Translations under genes and position numbers: made by a program
NCBI GenBank assembly: GCA_022316685.1
Contig: JAKJHU010000046.1
Span: 2,596,001 to 2,660,000, forward strand
DNA from: Progne subis subis
Taxonomy: Eukaryota; Chordata; Aves; Passeriformes; Hirundinidae
Reading direction: 5' to 3'
DNA length: 64,000 bases
The notes under the pieces: generated by a model
Told to the model about the DNA's origin: nothing
Databases searched by the model: none
Seen by the model: only the letters and a program-made list of their open reading frames with translations
Shown here: positions 1 through 11,900 of the stretch, piece by piece
Position numbering within the stretch: the first letter of the stretch is position 1
Layout: the number at the start of each line of letters is the position of its first letter

Positions 1-2130
1 GCCTGAGATCTCTACTATGCCACTGATTTGTGGGGTGAACATGGTCAGATTGCCATTCTCTGCCTCGGTTTTCTCCTTCTGTAAATTGGAGGCATATGAA
101 TGGCAGCCTGTGATGTAGATAAGGTGGATTCTGGTTTTTAATTTTTTTATCTCTATTTTTTACCCTTGTCCTTGACAGTTTTGTACTTTGTGCCATCATT
201 TTCACTCTGCACTTTCATACAAGACTAAATGGGAGAGGACTCTTTCCATCATGGTAGCTCACCTGCAGTAGTCAAGATACAATGTTGACAGAAAAAACAG
301 GGAGGTGAAGTTCCAGACCACTCTTTCTGACAGATGACAGCAGAAACAAATGTGTCTCACTTTTGCCCTACTGTTTACTCAAGCAGAAAACAAAACAATA
401 GAGATGGGAAAAGATCTGAAAGAGCTGTCACAGAGCAAGTGCACCATGCCAATAATTTGAAGGATTAAGGACCCCAAGCTGTATGTCCTGACACAATAGC
501 TAGGGCCATCCTGTTCACTGGGTTCATGGATTAGAGGGATGTTTCATATGATTCTGGTTTTCTTTTCAACTCTGGTTGAACAAACGTAGCCTGTGTGCTT
601 GCAAATCCCTTGTTAGCAATGCAAAAGGTCAATACAATTTCCCTTTCACTACACTCTATGATTTGCCTTTGGAAAATGTTGCAGTTGGTCTGTCTGGATG
701 CCTTCACAGAATCAGCATGACTTTGTGTCTGGTTTAAATGGTGTGATGAAGAGTGGTGGGAAGCTCAGAGAAATGGCCTGGAATCAGTATTCCTTCACTG
801 AGTTGGAAATACTGGGAGACTGACCTGAGACACATTTGATTTTCTTGTTTAAACTGCTGTCCTACGAAGTAGGGTAGTTCAACCATGAAGTGCACTTTTG
901 TTCAGGCTATGGCTTTGTAAAGTGCAGGATTTGGAATCAGTGATGTCACAGATTTTATTTATAGACTTCTGTGTTTTACAAATAAAAAGGTAGTGTTGCT
1001 TTAGTGCTATGGAAAGTTTGTCTGGGTTTGTGTCAAGCAGGGATTTTTCTTCTTCTCACATCACTGCTAGCAGGCTGTTAAGAAGCTGTCCCATCCAATT
1101 CCTGTGTCACCTCAAGTAGGGGATTGCCATTCCACCACTAAATATGTGCCTCCTTTAACATAATCTAGAGGCACAATTTAGGAATTTCATGGTCAATGAG
1201 ATAAATTCTCATCATCAGCAAAGATGATGACAGAAATCCCACAAACTTCAGTAAGTGAGGAGTGTTTGTGTCCATGTACTTATTACCTATGAACATTTGT
1301 CATTAAGCATCTAAAAAGTTACATGGTTTGTGGGAGCACAGAAAAATTTCACAAGAGGTATCACAGCTCCCTGGGACCAGCATGTGGTCTCAAATACTCC
1401 CTGTCTAATGAAGGATCACTTCTCTTTCAACCTCACACCTCAAAATTTTCATGGGAAGGGATGGGGATGAAGAACAAATGTGCAGTGTAGCAAAGTCTTC
1501 ATACTAAGAAGGATTCTGATATATGTTTGAGTGCTTTTTGTCTGTATTGCTCCATAATCCATTTATCTCTGTTTTCTCATACCAGTTATTTAGCCACTAC
1601 ATTTATTATCTTTCAAAGAGGGCACTTAGATTAACATTAAAATTCCATTGCACTTGGGTCATGTCTCAGAGTTGTAAGTGTGATGCAGTCTTTGTATATG
1701 CACACAGGACAAACCCTTTAATGAGAGAGATGCCTGTCAATAGATGTTACTGTGAAGGCTGTTAGCTGCTCTTATGAGCCTCTACCTGAAGTATCAGCAC
1801 TTAGTTTCCTCCTGGTACTTCTCCCCAAGAGACACCGTTCAAAAGAAAACCAGGGTTCAGTCCTTGCTCTGGGGCAGTTTGCTGAGGGTCCGGTAGCAGC
1901 AAGGAATATTCATTCATTCAGCCTGAGATGTCTCTGCATTGGATTCAAAGCAATAACTTTGTGATGATTTGCTCCCTCTGGTAACACAGCTCTTTGCAAG
2001 AAGGGCCGAGTTCACTTCCTAATGAAACCATTGTCTCTACTACATACTTTAAGCTCTCATGTTCACATGTCATCTTTGACTGCTGCTATTAGTTTGGCTG
2101 CTACTAAGATAACAGTCCATTACATGTTTG

Positions 2131-2150
2131 TTTTTTTTTTTTTTTTTTTT
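2131..2150. repeat. T20 homopolymer
   Basis: An uninterrupted run of twenty T. No TTTATT (antisense AATAAA) lies in the adjoining 30 bases to the right, unlike the two much longer T tracts at 7846 and 43412. Confidence 0.95.
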
Positions 2151-3246
2151 AATACAGCCTGGACACAAGCAGGAAGGCAGACTTCCTGCTTTTCAGAGGA
2201 ACAGGAAGATGGGGCATTTCAGAAGACAAATGTTTGATATTTACAAAATGCATAGCAGATGGACAGCTGTAAAGTCACCTGCTGACAGCAGTGAGGTACA
2301 AAGCCCTCTCCCGTTTTCAGAGGAAATGCTGGTTTCCCACAGATAGCCCATGTAAAGTTTGAAGAGTTTTTATCTGCCTCAGCTACAGGGGGCAGGCTTG
2401 GGGTTTAAGCATATGTTGAAAAATATCTGCTCTTATTTAGGTAAATTTCCAGAAAAGTTCAACAGCTTTGGAAAACTGGGTCATGTGTGTAAGTGTGCTT
2501 TCACTTAAAATCATAATTTCTCTGTGGTTTGACTTGCATTTGCCTGCTGCTGTGGGGGGAACTAGCATGGTGGCCATGCCAGTGCTGAGGTTTTAACAGA
2601 CCTGACTCCTCTGTTGCCAGCAGAAAAGACCTACATTTGTGCATTCCTTGTGTTCTTGTCAACTCATTTTTGCTGTTCCACAGTGTCCACAAGCAACTGT
2701 ATAATCTGAGGATAGCAGGAGTGGTATTTTAACAGCACAGATAAAAAATACAGTCCAGAACTTCATGCATTAAGAAGCACTGATGCATTAGAGAGGCTAA
2801 AACAGGCTTACTTTGTGCTGCTGGTGGATCTGCCTGAAGAATGAACCTATTCTGCTAAGCAGCTATCTGCCTTCCCCACATAAAAATGTGGAACAGAATA
2901 GCTGTTCCGGATTGGTGGATTGACATTCCTGGGTTCAGAGATGAATCAGCAAGTCCCCGGTCTAATTAAAGGTACTTGAACCGGTTTTTAGAAGCACTGT
3001 TTCAGGAGCAGAGATAGGCAAACAATGCTTGCACACCCTGAACAGATCAGGAGAGAACAAGGTTGCAATGTTTAACTGTCTACCTACATTACTTCTGGCT
3101 TCTGCCTCTTTTGCATAGAGATGTACATATACACCTGCACACATTTGGCACTTCAGTAAGTTTCTAAATTTAAAATGAGCATTTTGGCTGTCAGGTCAAT
3201 GCCAGGCCTTGCTTTCAATTATTCTCACAGATGGCTATTCTTATGA

Positions 3247-3350
3247 TTTTTTTATTTTTTTTTTTATTTTTTTTTTTTTTTGTGTGTGTGTGTGTGTGGG
3301 GTGGGTTGTTTGTTTGTTTGGTGTTTTGCCTTTTTTAATTTTTTTTTTTA
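3247..3350. repeat. T-rich tract, (TG)9 and G/T low-complexity block
   Basis: T runs broken by single A bases (3247-3281) pass into (TG)9 at 3281-3298, then a G/T-rich stretch with TTTG units and a final T run to 3350. This is simple-sequence DNA; length polymorphism is expected. Confidence 0.93.
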
Positions 3351-4010
3351 GGAATGGAATACCAATGAATTAAATGTCAATATTTTTTTCCTTCTTGATG
3401 CTATTAAGCCTGGATAATACAAGGTTTTGTGCCTCAATGGGTTCAATGGCTTTGGCAAGATGCCACAAATTTTATCGCCCTTCTCTCCATCAGATGAGAA
3501 ACAGACATCTATTTTCTGCCCTAGCTGGATTTCAGATTTGAGATTTCCCGGCTGTCCATCCGCTCTGAGATGATGGTCACGTTCCTCTCTCCTGGGGATT
3601 TCAAGAAGCAGGGGGCTGCTTGGGATCATCACTGAAAACTTCCTGTCCCCATCTGGAGAGCAGCTAGCCTCCCTTTTGTATTTATTCATCTCTCTGAAAT
3701 GAAGGAGATTACTCCAGCTGCCCTTGAGAGGTTGGTGTGCTTTTAGAGGGAACAAAGTTTGGAGTTAAACTTCCTTTGTGTCTTCTGGCCGTCCAAAACA
3801 AAACATGTTTCATCTTTTCTCAAACAAATTTACAGATTGAGATTTAATTATTTTATTTTGGCAATTGATTTGAATTATTTGGTGATTTTTGATTAATGTA
3901 TAGTATTCAAGTGAAGACAAACCACATTCCTCTGGCTCTAAGTATATTAAAGTCAACAGGAACTTTGAAGGTGAAAAAGAAAGAAAACACGATTATAAGC
4001 TCTGAATATT

Positions 4011-4025
4011 AAAAAAAAAAAAAAA
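4011..4025. repeat. A15 homopolymer
   Basis: Fifteen A in a row, one of only four plus-strand A runs of 11 or more in the window. No AATAAA lies just upstream, so it does not look like a retroposon tail. Confidence 0.95.
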
Positions 4026-4559
4026 TCCACATGATGTGCCATGTTAGCCTGAGAGGGATGAAATTCCATGTGTGTCCATGGTGTTTCTTCCTTACACAGA
4101 GGCAGCACAGTCAGGCAGTCTGTGGATTGGTACCTTCACGTGTTTTGTCTGTATGCTCTTGAGGCTGGACTGCCTTTCCTCCACTTTTGTGGAGTACCCA
4201 AGCTGATCTGGGAGTTGTGCCCTAAGCATTAATGAAACCAAAACAATAGTAGTATTCCAGTGAAAAGCAGTGTGAATGAGACAGGGATTTCCCCTCTCTT
4301 CTATTCGATCTTTTTTCCCCCAATGGAGCATTTAGTGATTTACCAGAGTCCTCTTCCCTCTTGCTTCGTCTCTTCCTCCCCATTCTTCAGCGACCTGCGT
4401 TACACACAATCGAGACACCGATGGCTGCATTGAAAGCCCCTCGCTCAGCCGTGTAATCCACCCGCACCGGTGCACGGCCTCCCCAGCGCTCAGCCCTCAG
4501 CCAGTTTCACCCCCCAGGCACTAACAGCGCCCGATACGCGCAACAGGTCGGGCAGGGGC

Positions 4560-4903
4560 CGCCGCGCCCCCCGTTCCCGGGCTGCCAGCTCGGCGGCCGC
4601 CGCGCTGCTCCCGCCTTCCTCGGGTTCGGCTCGGGTTCGCTTTCCGGACTGGGAAGCGCAGGCCGTGTTTCCTCCCGCTCCCCGGCAGGGGCTCGCTCCG
4701 TGCCGGCGCCGAGCGGGTGCTTCCCGCGCCGCTGCTGCCGGGCGGGCGGGGGGCGGCGCCCATCGCGGCCGCCGCCTGCCGGGGAGCCGCGGCGGCGCGG
4801 GCGGCTCGGCTCGGCTCGGCTCGGCTCGGCTCGGCTCGGCTCGGCTCGGCTCGGCTGCGGCGTCCCGTCCGGGCGGGCGCGGGGGCTGCCGTGCCGCTCC
4901 GAG
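4560..4903 (+). other. Candidate non-coding first exon of an unnamed gene
   Basis: The 3' edge is set by GAG|GTAAGC, a near-consensus U2-type donor with the intron beginning at 4904. The 5' edge given here is arbitrary, because the start site lies somewhere inside the CpG island and cannot be read directly. The exon is GC-rich and contains the (CGGCT)11 tract. ATG-started frames cross it (for example from 4470 and 4700), but they are alanine/arginine/glycine-rich translations of repeat DNA, and some run past the donor into the intron. It is therefore best read as 5' untranslated sequence. The partner exon proposed is at 45403-45461. I do not recognise the gene. An intronless transcript or a start site on the other strand remain possible. 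Confidence 0.55.
4802..4856 (+). repeat. (CGGCT)11 pentanucleotide microsatellite
   Basis: Eleven perfect tandem copies of CGGCT (55 bp) sit inside the CpG island and just 47 bases before the proposed exon 1 donor. Fifty-five is not a multiple of three, so the three plus frames are cycled through the tract, which argues against it being coding. Its purity suggests recent expansion and likely length polymorphism. Confidence 0.97.
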
Positions 4904-5339
4904 GTAAGCTCCTCTGCGCGGGGAACTTTGCGGGCCGGCCGGGGCTTTCGCAGCTGTGGCAGCTGGTCATTGCCCTCCGTCTGCAATGGAAATCGCCTTG
5001 GCTCCATTTTATTATTGAGATTATTTATACCCGTAAGGACTAGTCTTTCTTTAAAGGGCCATTATGCTGTGAGGTATTAGCTCCTGGTTTTCCTAGTATC
5101 CAGAGACGGTGTCGATGTTACACCACAATTTTTGCGAGCCTTTATTCAAGCCTTGCTATTTGCAGGTAGAATAGATTGTAGATGCAGAGAAGTGGATTTC
5201 GGAATGAGCTTCTGGTAAATAGAAGTGCTGTATTTCTGTCAGGGGGAAGGGGGAGTAGATTACAGCATTGCTTTTAAAACGAGAGGGAATGCACGCGGGC
5301 ATTTTCTGTACACCTTCGGACTCGGCAAACTGAGTGAAT

Positions 5340-5500
5340 CTGATGTGGAGAGTGTGTGTCTACTTGTCCCGAGAGAGCTAAAGGCAGGATGTATGCATTA
5401 CGGTTGTTCATTCATCAGCGGCTGCAGATAATGCAATTACCTAGTCAGCGGCGCATGGATGCTGCCCTGCGTGCGACATGCTGAGAATACTGTACTTTAG
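5340..5500. promoter_or_regulatory. Possible regulatory element just downstream of the CpG island
   Basis: Repeat-free, moderately GC-rich sequence with several CpGs and a homeodomain-like ATAATGCAATTACC at 5428-5441 between two CAGCGG words. It has the look of conserved non-coding DNA close to a promoter, but conservation cannot be tested here. Confidence 0.25.
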
Positions 5501-7842
5501 GAAGCCAACACTTGCTGTAGTTTGGATAAAACAGAAGCTGGGAATGGCAGGGTATGAAACCGTTGTGTCTTCAAGGGGAAAGGAGGCTACTGGTTAGTCT
5601 CACTCTATTGTTTCTAAAGATATGTATTTTGTGTGCTTCTCTGCAGAGGTGTAAGTACCTTGTGCAAGCAGTCCATAAGGAATTCAGAGTGAAAAATAAT
5701 TGGCAACAGCTTCAGGTATCCCCAGTGTCTGATCAATGGTAGGTGGTTTAAATGTCTGAGAATACGCAGTAGTTTTAGTCAAATCCTCTTGTAGAAAGGG
5801 CTTCATTTAGCTCTCAGTTTTTTATTTACAGATCAGATTCTGCAGCCAGGGTATGGCTACCTCACTCCTGAGGTGTCTTGGAAAGGAAGGATAAAAAAAT
5901 CACCAGCGTGATTGCCATGGACACAACTATTCCTTATTTATTTATTAGGCTATTAGGGTAATGAAGAAAAGCCATGCCTGCCCTGCTGTGCAGATCTCAT
6001 TTCAGCAAAACTGCCTGGGCTCCTGCTGTTACCCTTTTTTGATTTTTAACCAGTAAGTGCCCTGTGCTCGTGTCAGTGCCGTGGTTACTCCTTTGTGTAC
6101 GGGTTCAATAAAGGAGCCCCCAAATCAAGCGCACATGAGTGTAACCCAGATGGTTGATAGTGGGATTTCTTCTAAGTTGAATCTTTTCTTCACTCTTCTG
6201 CCCAAAGATCAGTTTCCTTACTTGTGGTTGTTGCTTTTATATTCTGCATGGTATTGCTATTACTGCTGCTTCTTTGGGTAAATATTTGGTATATTAGTAT
6301 TTCATTTTCATAGATTATGCCACTTGAAGATTGTTCTCTCTTGTATGTCTTGATACCTTGTCATAAAAAGACATCTGTCCCAAATGCCTCTCTCTCTAAG
6401 ATGTCCAGCAAGGCAAGGGGTGGTTTAACTTGCTCGAGGTTAGTAGCTGATTGGTATCTCTTGGTTTCTAAAGACTGGACTGATTGGTTCTGCTGCACGG
6501 ATAGACATACCAAAACCATGTATGTATCACATTGGTGTTCCTTAATGAATCCCATTTCTTTTTCTTTTGCACTCCCCTTTTCTTGTTCAGTAGGCATACT
6601 TATTATCTTTAAATGGGAATAGATATTTTTAAAGAATCCTGTTCTGTAAAGCCAATATTGATTCATAATGATGTATGAAGTAGTGATATAAGTAGTGATA
6701 TTTATAGAGTTAAAATACAGCACTTGTGCCTTTTTTTGAATACATCAGATATTTTGTAAACAGACACAGAAACACACAGATACACACAAGCTCACACCTA
6801 AGCTGTTTAGAAGAAGAAAGAAACAGCACCTAATAAATTTCACATGCCCAGGAGGCTAATCTGAAAGTCAGGAAGGTAAGAATTATGTGCTCCGTGTGAA
6901 TGTTATTAGCAGTTTCCTTTTTCTTTGATACATGAGTGATTCAAAGAGTACAAATATAAGGATTCCTCCAAAGGAAGGTCATGTGATAAACAGGTCTCTT
7001 CTTGTGTTTTCTATTTGTAGGGGAGGGAAAATATTTGGAGTAGGGGGAAAGGAGAACTCAGAGAAACTTTGAAGCACTCTGCAAATGTTGAATTACAAGT
7101 CTATGGTTTTTGCAAAGGTTGAATCTGGGAGAAAAATAGGAATGTTAAACCTTTGTGAAAATTACATGTTGTATTTTGAAGAATGTGCTGTGTATGTGGG
7201 TGCAGTGTTATGTGCGCACACATAGGTCACTATTAAGACTTGGCAGCAGATGTTCACAGAATTTATGTATACTGATGTGTCACTGTATACAATGTGCTAA
7301 TTAATTAATAAATCTACTGCAGAATGCTTTGTCTCAATGGTATTCTGCAGTAGAGAGCTACACTGGTTCATTCTCTGTTCCTCTATGTTTCTTTGGTGTT
7401 ATTTTTCAGTTTTTTACACCTTGACTTTGCTAAATACCCCTTTGGTCTTACGACAGCACCATGCAGATGGGGAGACCAAAACAGTGCCCTTACTGGTTCT
7501 GTTTGTTTTAAACAAAAACTATAATATATATCTCCTAAGATGGATAAATCAATCCATCATGATATTTTCTCTCTCTGCTGTGTTCTTAGCAGTGAGCCAC
7601 AGAGGTTCTGTTTGTCTCATCCTGAAGTCTTCAATCTCTTCCATAATCCCATTATCTGCTGTGGTGCTATATATGTGAATGAGCATTAAGGAATTAGGTT
7701 GTACAGTGTGTGTTGTTTGTGGTGCAAGTTAAGACAGGGTCAGCACTTTCATTGCTTAGTGTAATTTATATCAGAGCAGAGGCTACCTATAGGATTATGG
7801 AAACTGCTGTGCCTTTAAGGACAGACAAGTTTTCAGCTGAGC

Positions 7843-7845
<3 letters not shown>

Positions 7846-7900
<55 letters not shown>
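7846..7900 (-). repeat. T55 tract, possible antisense poly(A) tail
   Basis: Fifty-five uninterrupted T, the longest homopolymer in the window. TTTATT lies at 7920-7925, so on the minus strand an AATAAA is followed 19 bases later by A55. That spacing is normal for a cleaved and polyadenylated transcript, and it suggests the 3' end of a retroposed RNA inserted in minus orientation. CR1, the usual avian LINE, does not end in poly(A), so the tract is not simply a CR1 tail. No target-site duplication was found by eye, and a plain T-microsatellite expansion is the alternative. Confidence 0.9.
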
Positions 7901-7901
<1 letters not shown>

Positions 7902-8130
7902 TGAGATATTTGATTCGTATTTATTCAGCATTGGGAAATGCACTGGCAGCGTGGATAAAGTTCAGTGTTCTTTGAAAATTGTTTTTACTTGAGGCCTTTG
8001 AAGTTTGCAGTCATGTGTAGGTCGTTTTAGTTTTTAGTTTTATTGTGCAAAAGACTATGCTGGGGCTTTTACTTGCTGATTAGGATCTCTGAAGTAAGAA
8101 CATAAAAGCCTGGGTTTTCAACAATGCTGG
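7901..8130 (-). pseudogene. Possible 3'-end retrocopy of a polyadenylated RNA
   Basis: This is the sequence that would form the 3' untranslated end of a minus-strand retrocopy whose tail is the adjacent T55. It carries the AATAAA hexamer (minus strand, 7925-7920) and no open frame of note. The left boundary is fixed by the tail. The right boundary is a guess, since no duplication of the flank at 7826-7845 was seen. The parent gene is not recognised. Confidence is low because the only evidence is the hexamer plus the tail. Confidence 0.25.
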
Positions 8131-8945
8131 ATACACAGATGCTTTCCTTCACTTTTTTCCTTTTCCTTGGGTGACTGACACTTATATTTAATGTCTGTAT
8201 ATCTAAATAGGGCTTTATGAACCTGACCTTAGACTTTACTATGATTTAAGCCTCTGCTCCTTTGCAGACTGTGTATTGTGACCCTTCTACTTGTCACAGC
8301 ATAAGCAGGTTTTGGACTCAGTGTTTGGATCAGTTAGAGGAGAGGGTTTGGGAAGTGATGCTGTCATGTCTTCACACTCAGCCAAGAGAGTGCTTACCCA
8401 AGCATGACAGTAAAGGCAAATGTGCTACTGTAGGTGTCTTTGAAAGGTGTCATACTGATGCCATACGTGCTTGGGTTAGTCAGCACTCCTGAATTCTTTT
8501 TGCAGGAAAATTGATCCATGCCAAACTGCTTGGGCAATGGTGATCAGATACTTTGTGATAACTCTGCCAAGTAGATACAGTCATGCCTCACTCGCTAGGT
8601 TTGCTAAAACAGAAACTACGGGCCATCACAGAGAGAAATACTATTTAAATACTGGAAGAAATAGCACTTCTATAGATCCTTTTTCATGGTTTCACTAAGG
8701 TATAATGAAGCACGATTAAGTAATTTTAGATTCTTGCATCATGGATGCTGTTCTTTTTAATGTGTTTCGGAAAACAGTATTAGATGAGAATAATGAGGTA
8801 GAAAAACTGGTTTGTGATGTGCTTCTCAGATCAGACACTTTGTATTGGAATTTGGGTGTGTGAATGCCCATATGTCAGTTGGTATTTTATTCTTTCTCAC
8901 TTCCTTTACATCTTGACATCTATCTAATGTGTACAATGTAAGCCT

Positions 8946-8961
8946 GGGGTTTTGGGTTTTT
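8946..8961. repeat. Short GGGGTTTTGGGTTTTTT tract
   Basis: A short alternation of G and T runs, one of several such words on the plus strand (see also 35631, 59507 and 61666). Confidence 0.8.
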
Positions 8962-11900
8962 TACTTATTCAGAGTAAGAGGAGATGATCTGGATTGATTT
9001 TTGGTCAAGTTTGTTCCACATCCTGTGTGAAGTTTCTCTCTCACCACAGAATTACAGTGTAGCACTAAATCAGTTTTTTTATCTGGAAATACCAGCATAG
9101 CAGGCAACTCTGCTATCACTTTCCAGTTGAAGGAAATGAGATGTGTAGAAGTAAAGCAATTTCTAAAAAAATTATCTTTTATATCCATAGCCAATCTTAT
9201 AACAGTTTATTGATGTTTGCCCTCTTCATAAACAATAAAATTTGAAGTGAGTGACCTTATCTTAGAAAGCAAACTGTTGCTAAAATTATTCTTTGCTAGG
9301 AAAACTTCTGAAATAATTCTACTTTGTCTTACACTGAGAACTAAGAGAAGAGTATTTGGTACTGTAACAGCTGAGGGTCTTCAATGCCTCCATCAAAATG
9401 GATTAACAGGAAATGACAGCATGTAGGAAAATGTAGTTTGTCTACAGAATTGATTTATAGCTATAATGTTCTTTCAAATTATCAATTATTTGCATATAAT
9501 AACAATATGAATGAAATCTGCTCCCAGACCAGAAGTCTATCTGGTTTTGCATAAACATTGCAACACTCATTCACATAAGGAACAGAAATTATATTTTTCT
9601 TAGAGCAGAATGAACATAAATAGAATGAAGATGACTGTTTGGAAAAAGAGACTGATACCAGAATATGAGTTAATTTTCCTTTTTTTCTATGTCTGTATCG
9701 ATCCTATAATTTAAGAGTCAAAAGTAGTGGTTGATGAATTATGAACTTTGTGAGTTTGTGACCACTCTCCAGTGTCTGCAGTGTTGCCATTAAAAGAGAC
9801 ACACCAGTGGTACCAGGAAGGCCATGTCTAATGGTCCTTGCAGTCAAATGCCTTTTTATAATCATGGTTTTTCTGAGTTAGGCAGGGCCAGTGAGTTGTG
9901 TGAGGCCCTAAGAGAGAAAGGCCAGATTTAGGGACTGTACACTTAGACTTTGGCCCAGCTACACCAATAGCAGTAATGACATGTGAGGTAGTGTTAGTCC
10001 TCACTTAGATCAAGCCCACAGTTTAGAAGAGCTGTGAAAAACCAATGAGCCCTACGTCACCACAGAATCTTGTTTGAAATAATCTGGAGTTATAGCTGGT
10101 GTTAGCTTAAAAATACTCATATCAACCTGAAATTTGTACAGCATTTATGGTAGATAAGGATATAATTACAAAAACAGTCTAGGTGAATTTACAGATATTT
10201 GTCCTTTTGTCATTGGCATTACTTAAACAAGAAAGAGTACAAGATTGAACTATGTTTGTTTCCTGCTCTGACTGAGCTCTTTAAATACTGGGAAAAACTG
10301 TTCAAGTAAGACACGTCTTTGCAGTGGTGGTACTTGTAACTTACTTCTATTGGCCAATTTTGTAGGATTTTATGGAATGGAGTATTGGTTTTACAAACAG
10401 GTGTTTTTCTGAAAACTTGTCTGAAATTAATTTGCATACAAAGTACCTCTAATCCTCATGGAAAGCCATTCTTCTGTTTTGGGGACTAACCAGTCACAGA
10501 ATATCAGCTGTACTGAGAGACTTTCCAGTCATACAGCACTGAGCTCCACAGACACTTGTTGGATATTACAGTGTGGTTGACGATCTTTTGCTTAACTCTG
10601 AATTGAATTTTGAGGAGGCAGATGAGCCAAGTGCTTGGCAGGGGAGAGGACCCCAAGAAGATGAATGTCACCTGTTGGTGTCTGCGTTGCGCCTTGGAGG
10701 ATGACCCAGGTCCTAGATGCTGGGTAATGCACTGGCACCTGGGGTTTGACCTCATACTGTTCCTAGCAAAAAGTCTGAACTGAGTGTGAGTTGAGGCTGC
10801 CTAAAAAGGCTGTGAGTCCTTTCAGCAGATATTGTGAGACTGTGGACTCTTTTCAGATGATTCCCACCTCATCTTGCCCCTCTGACATTGTCCCTGCGAG
10901 GGTAGACTACTTGACTAGAGGCTGTACTGTGGAGAGTCTCCTCACAGTGCTGGCTGTGTCTAAGCTTTTCTCTGGCAATACCAGCAGAGTCACTGGATGC
11001 TCATCCCGAGGTTCCTTCCAGGAAGAAACCTCCACACACTTGTGAGGATACAATCTCTGTCTCTAGAAGCCTTAGAGGAGATCTTGCGGAGTTCCCTCCA
11101 TCACCTAGTGTGAGAGATACGGCACGTGGTACTCAGTGTATCAACTTAGTGTTACCAATCAAGTCTTTTGTTGCAAAATTCTGTGCCAATATAATGTGCT
11201 TCAAGGAGATACCTTCTAACAAATCTGTTGGGCACAAGTCTGCAAAATTTAAAAGAATATATCACATTCAGAAACATGGGGGGCAGTTAAAAGCTATATA
11301 TGCCCCAGAGTCACGGCTTCCAGAAAAAATAATTAGAATATTGCAGTTTCTCTTGATGCAGTATGACATTTGAAGAGCTAGAAATAGTACTCTTTATTAC
11401 ACATTTTAATAGGTGACTAGATGCTTAGTTTTGTTTCTTGTCTTGAAAAGTCTGTGTTGTCAGTACAACGAGACTGAAAGCTTTTAGGCTGATTAATTAT
11501 TAAAACAACCCACTAAATATTTTACATGTTTTAATTTTTTAATCTTACCTATTGATACTTTTCTTCAAAGAGATTACAATATCAGAGGAAAACCTTACTA
11601 CAATATGTGCTAAGAATTTATATTGCTTCCTATAAAAGATTAACAACTATGAAGGTTGTGTAAATATTCATTTCCTCACTCTGCCTTTGCTTCAGTTTCT
11701 TCTCTCTTTCTCAGTTGTACCTCTCTGAATCTTTTAGTTGGGTAAGTAACCAAATAACTGTTTCTTTTTTGAGAACTTTATATGTCCAGCAGATGTGTGC
11801 TCCCCTCATGTAAGATGATATATGAATGCACAATAAATGCAAATCCACATGGCAGAAAGTTTGCTCTCTAGAAGGTAGGCTGTGCCAAGCAGCAGTACTG

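Larger units (their letters stand above)
1..4369. other. AT-rich flanking DNA, no supportable gene
   Basis: No exon, RNA gene or recognisable transposon was found in this stretch upstream of the CpG island. It holds low-complexity tracts at 2131-2150, 3247-3350 and 4011-4025. The longest open frame, 135 codons on the minus strand at 3348-3755, resembles no family I know and overlaps a T-rich tract, so it is treated as chance. Distal promoter or enhancer elements may be present but cannot be told from background by eye. Confidence 0.6.
4380..4960 (+). promoter_or_regulatory. CpG island promoter
   Basis: This is the only strongly GC-rich, CpG-dense block in the window, with abrupt borders against AT-rich DNA on both sides. 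It has GC boxes of the GGGCGG type at 4740-4756 and GGGCGGGC at 4871-4878, the usual Sp/KLF binding words of TATA-less vertebrate promoters; no TATA box was seen. The strand is inferred from the plus-strand splice donor at 4903/4904. Start-site position cannot be fixed from sequence. CpG islands in birds usually mark the 5' end of broadly expressed or developmental genes. Open frames through the island are low-complexity, mutually overlapping on both strands, and are not called as protein. Confidence 0.85.

Noticed and set aside
3348..3755. 135-codon minus-strand frame
   Set aside because: No recognisable domain, it begins in a low-complexity tract, and there is no promoter or splice context.
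4470..5080. Overlapping open frames on both strands through the CpG island
   Set aside because: They arise because stops are rare in GC-rich DNA and the CGGCT repeat has none. The products are low-complexity Ala/Arg/Gly/Ser sequences, the frames contradict each other, and some cross the splice donor.
5633..5657. Micro-exon between CTCTGCAG and GTAAGT
   Set aside because: It would be about 5 bases long. This is below what can be supported without transcript data.
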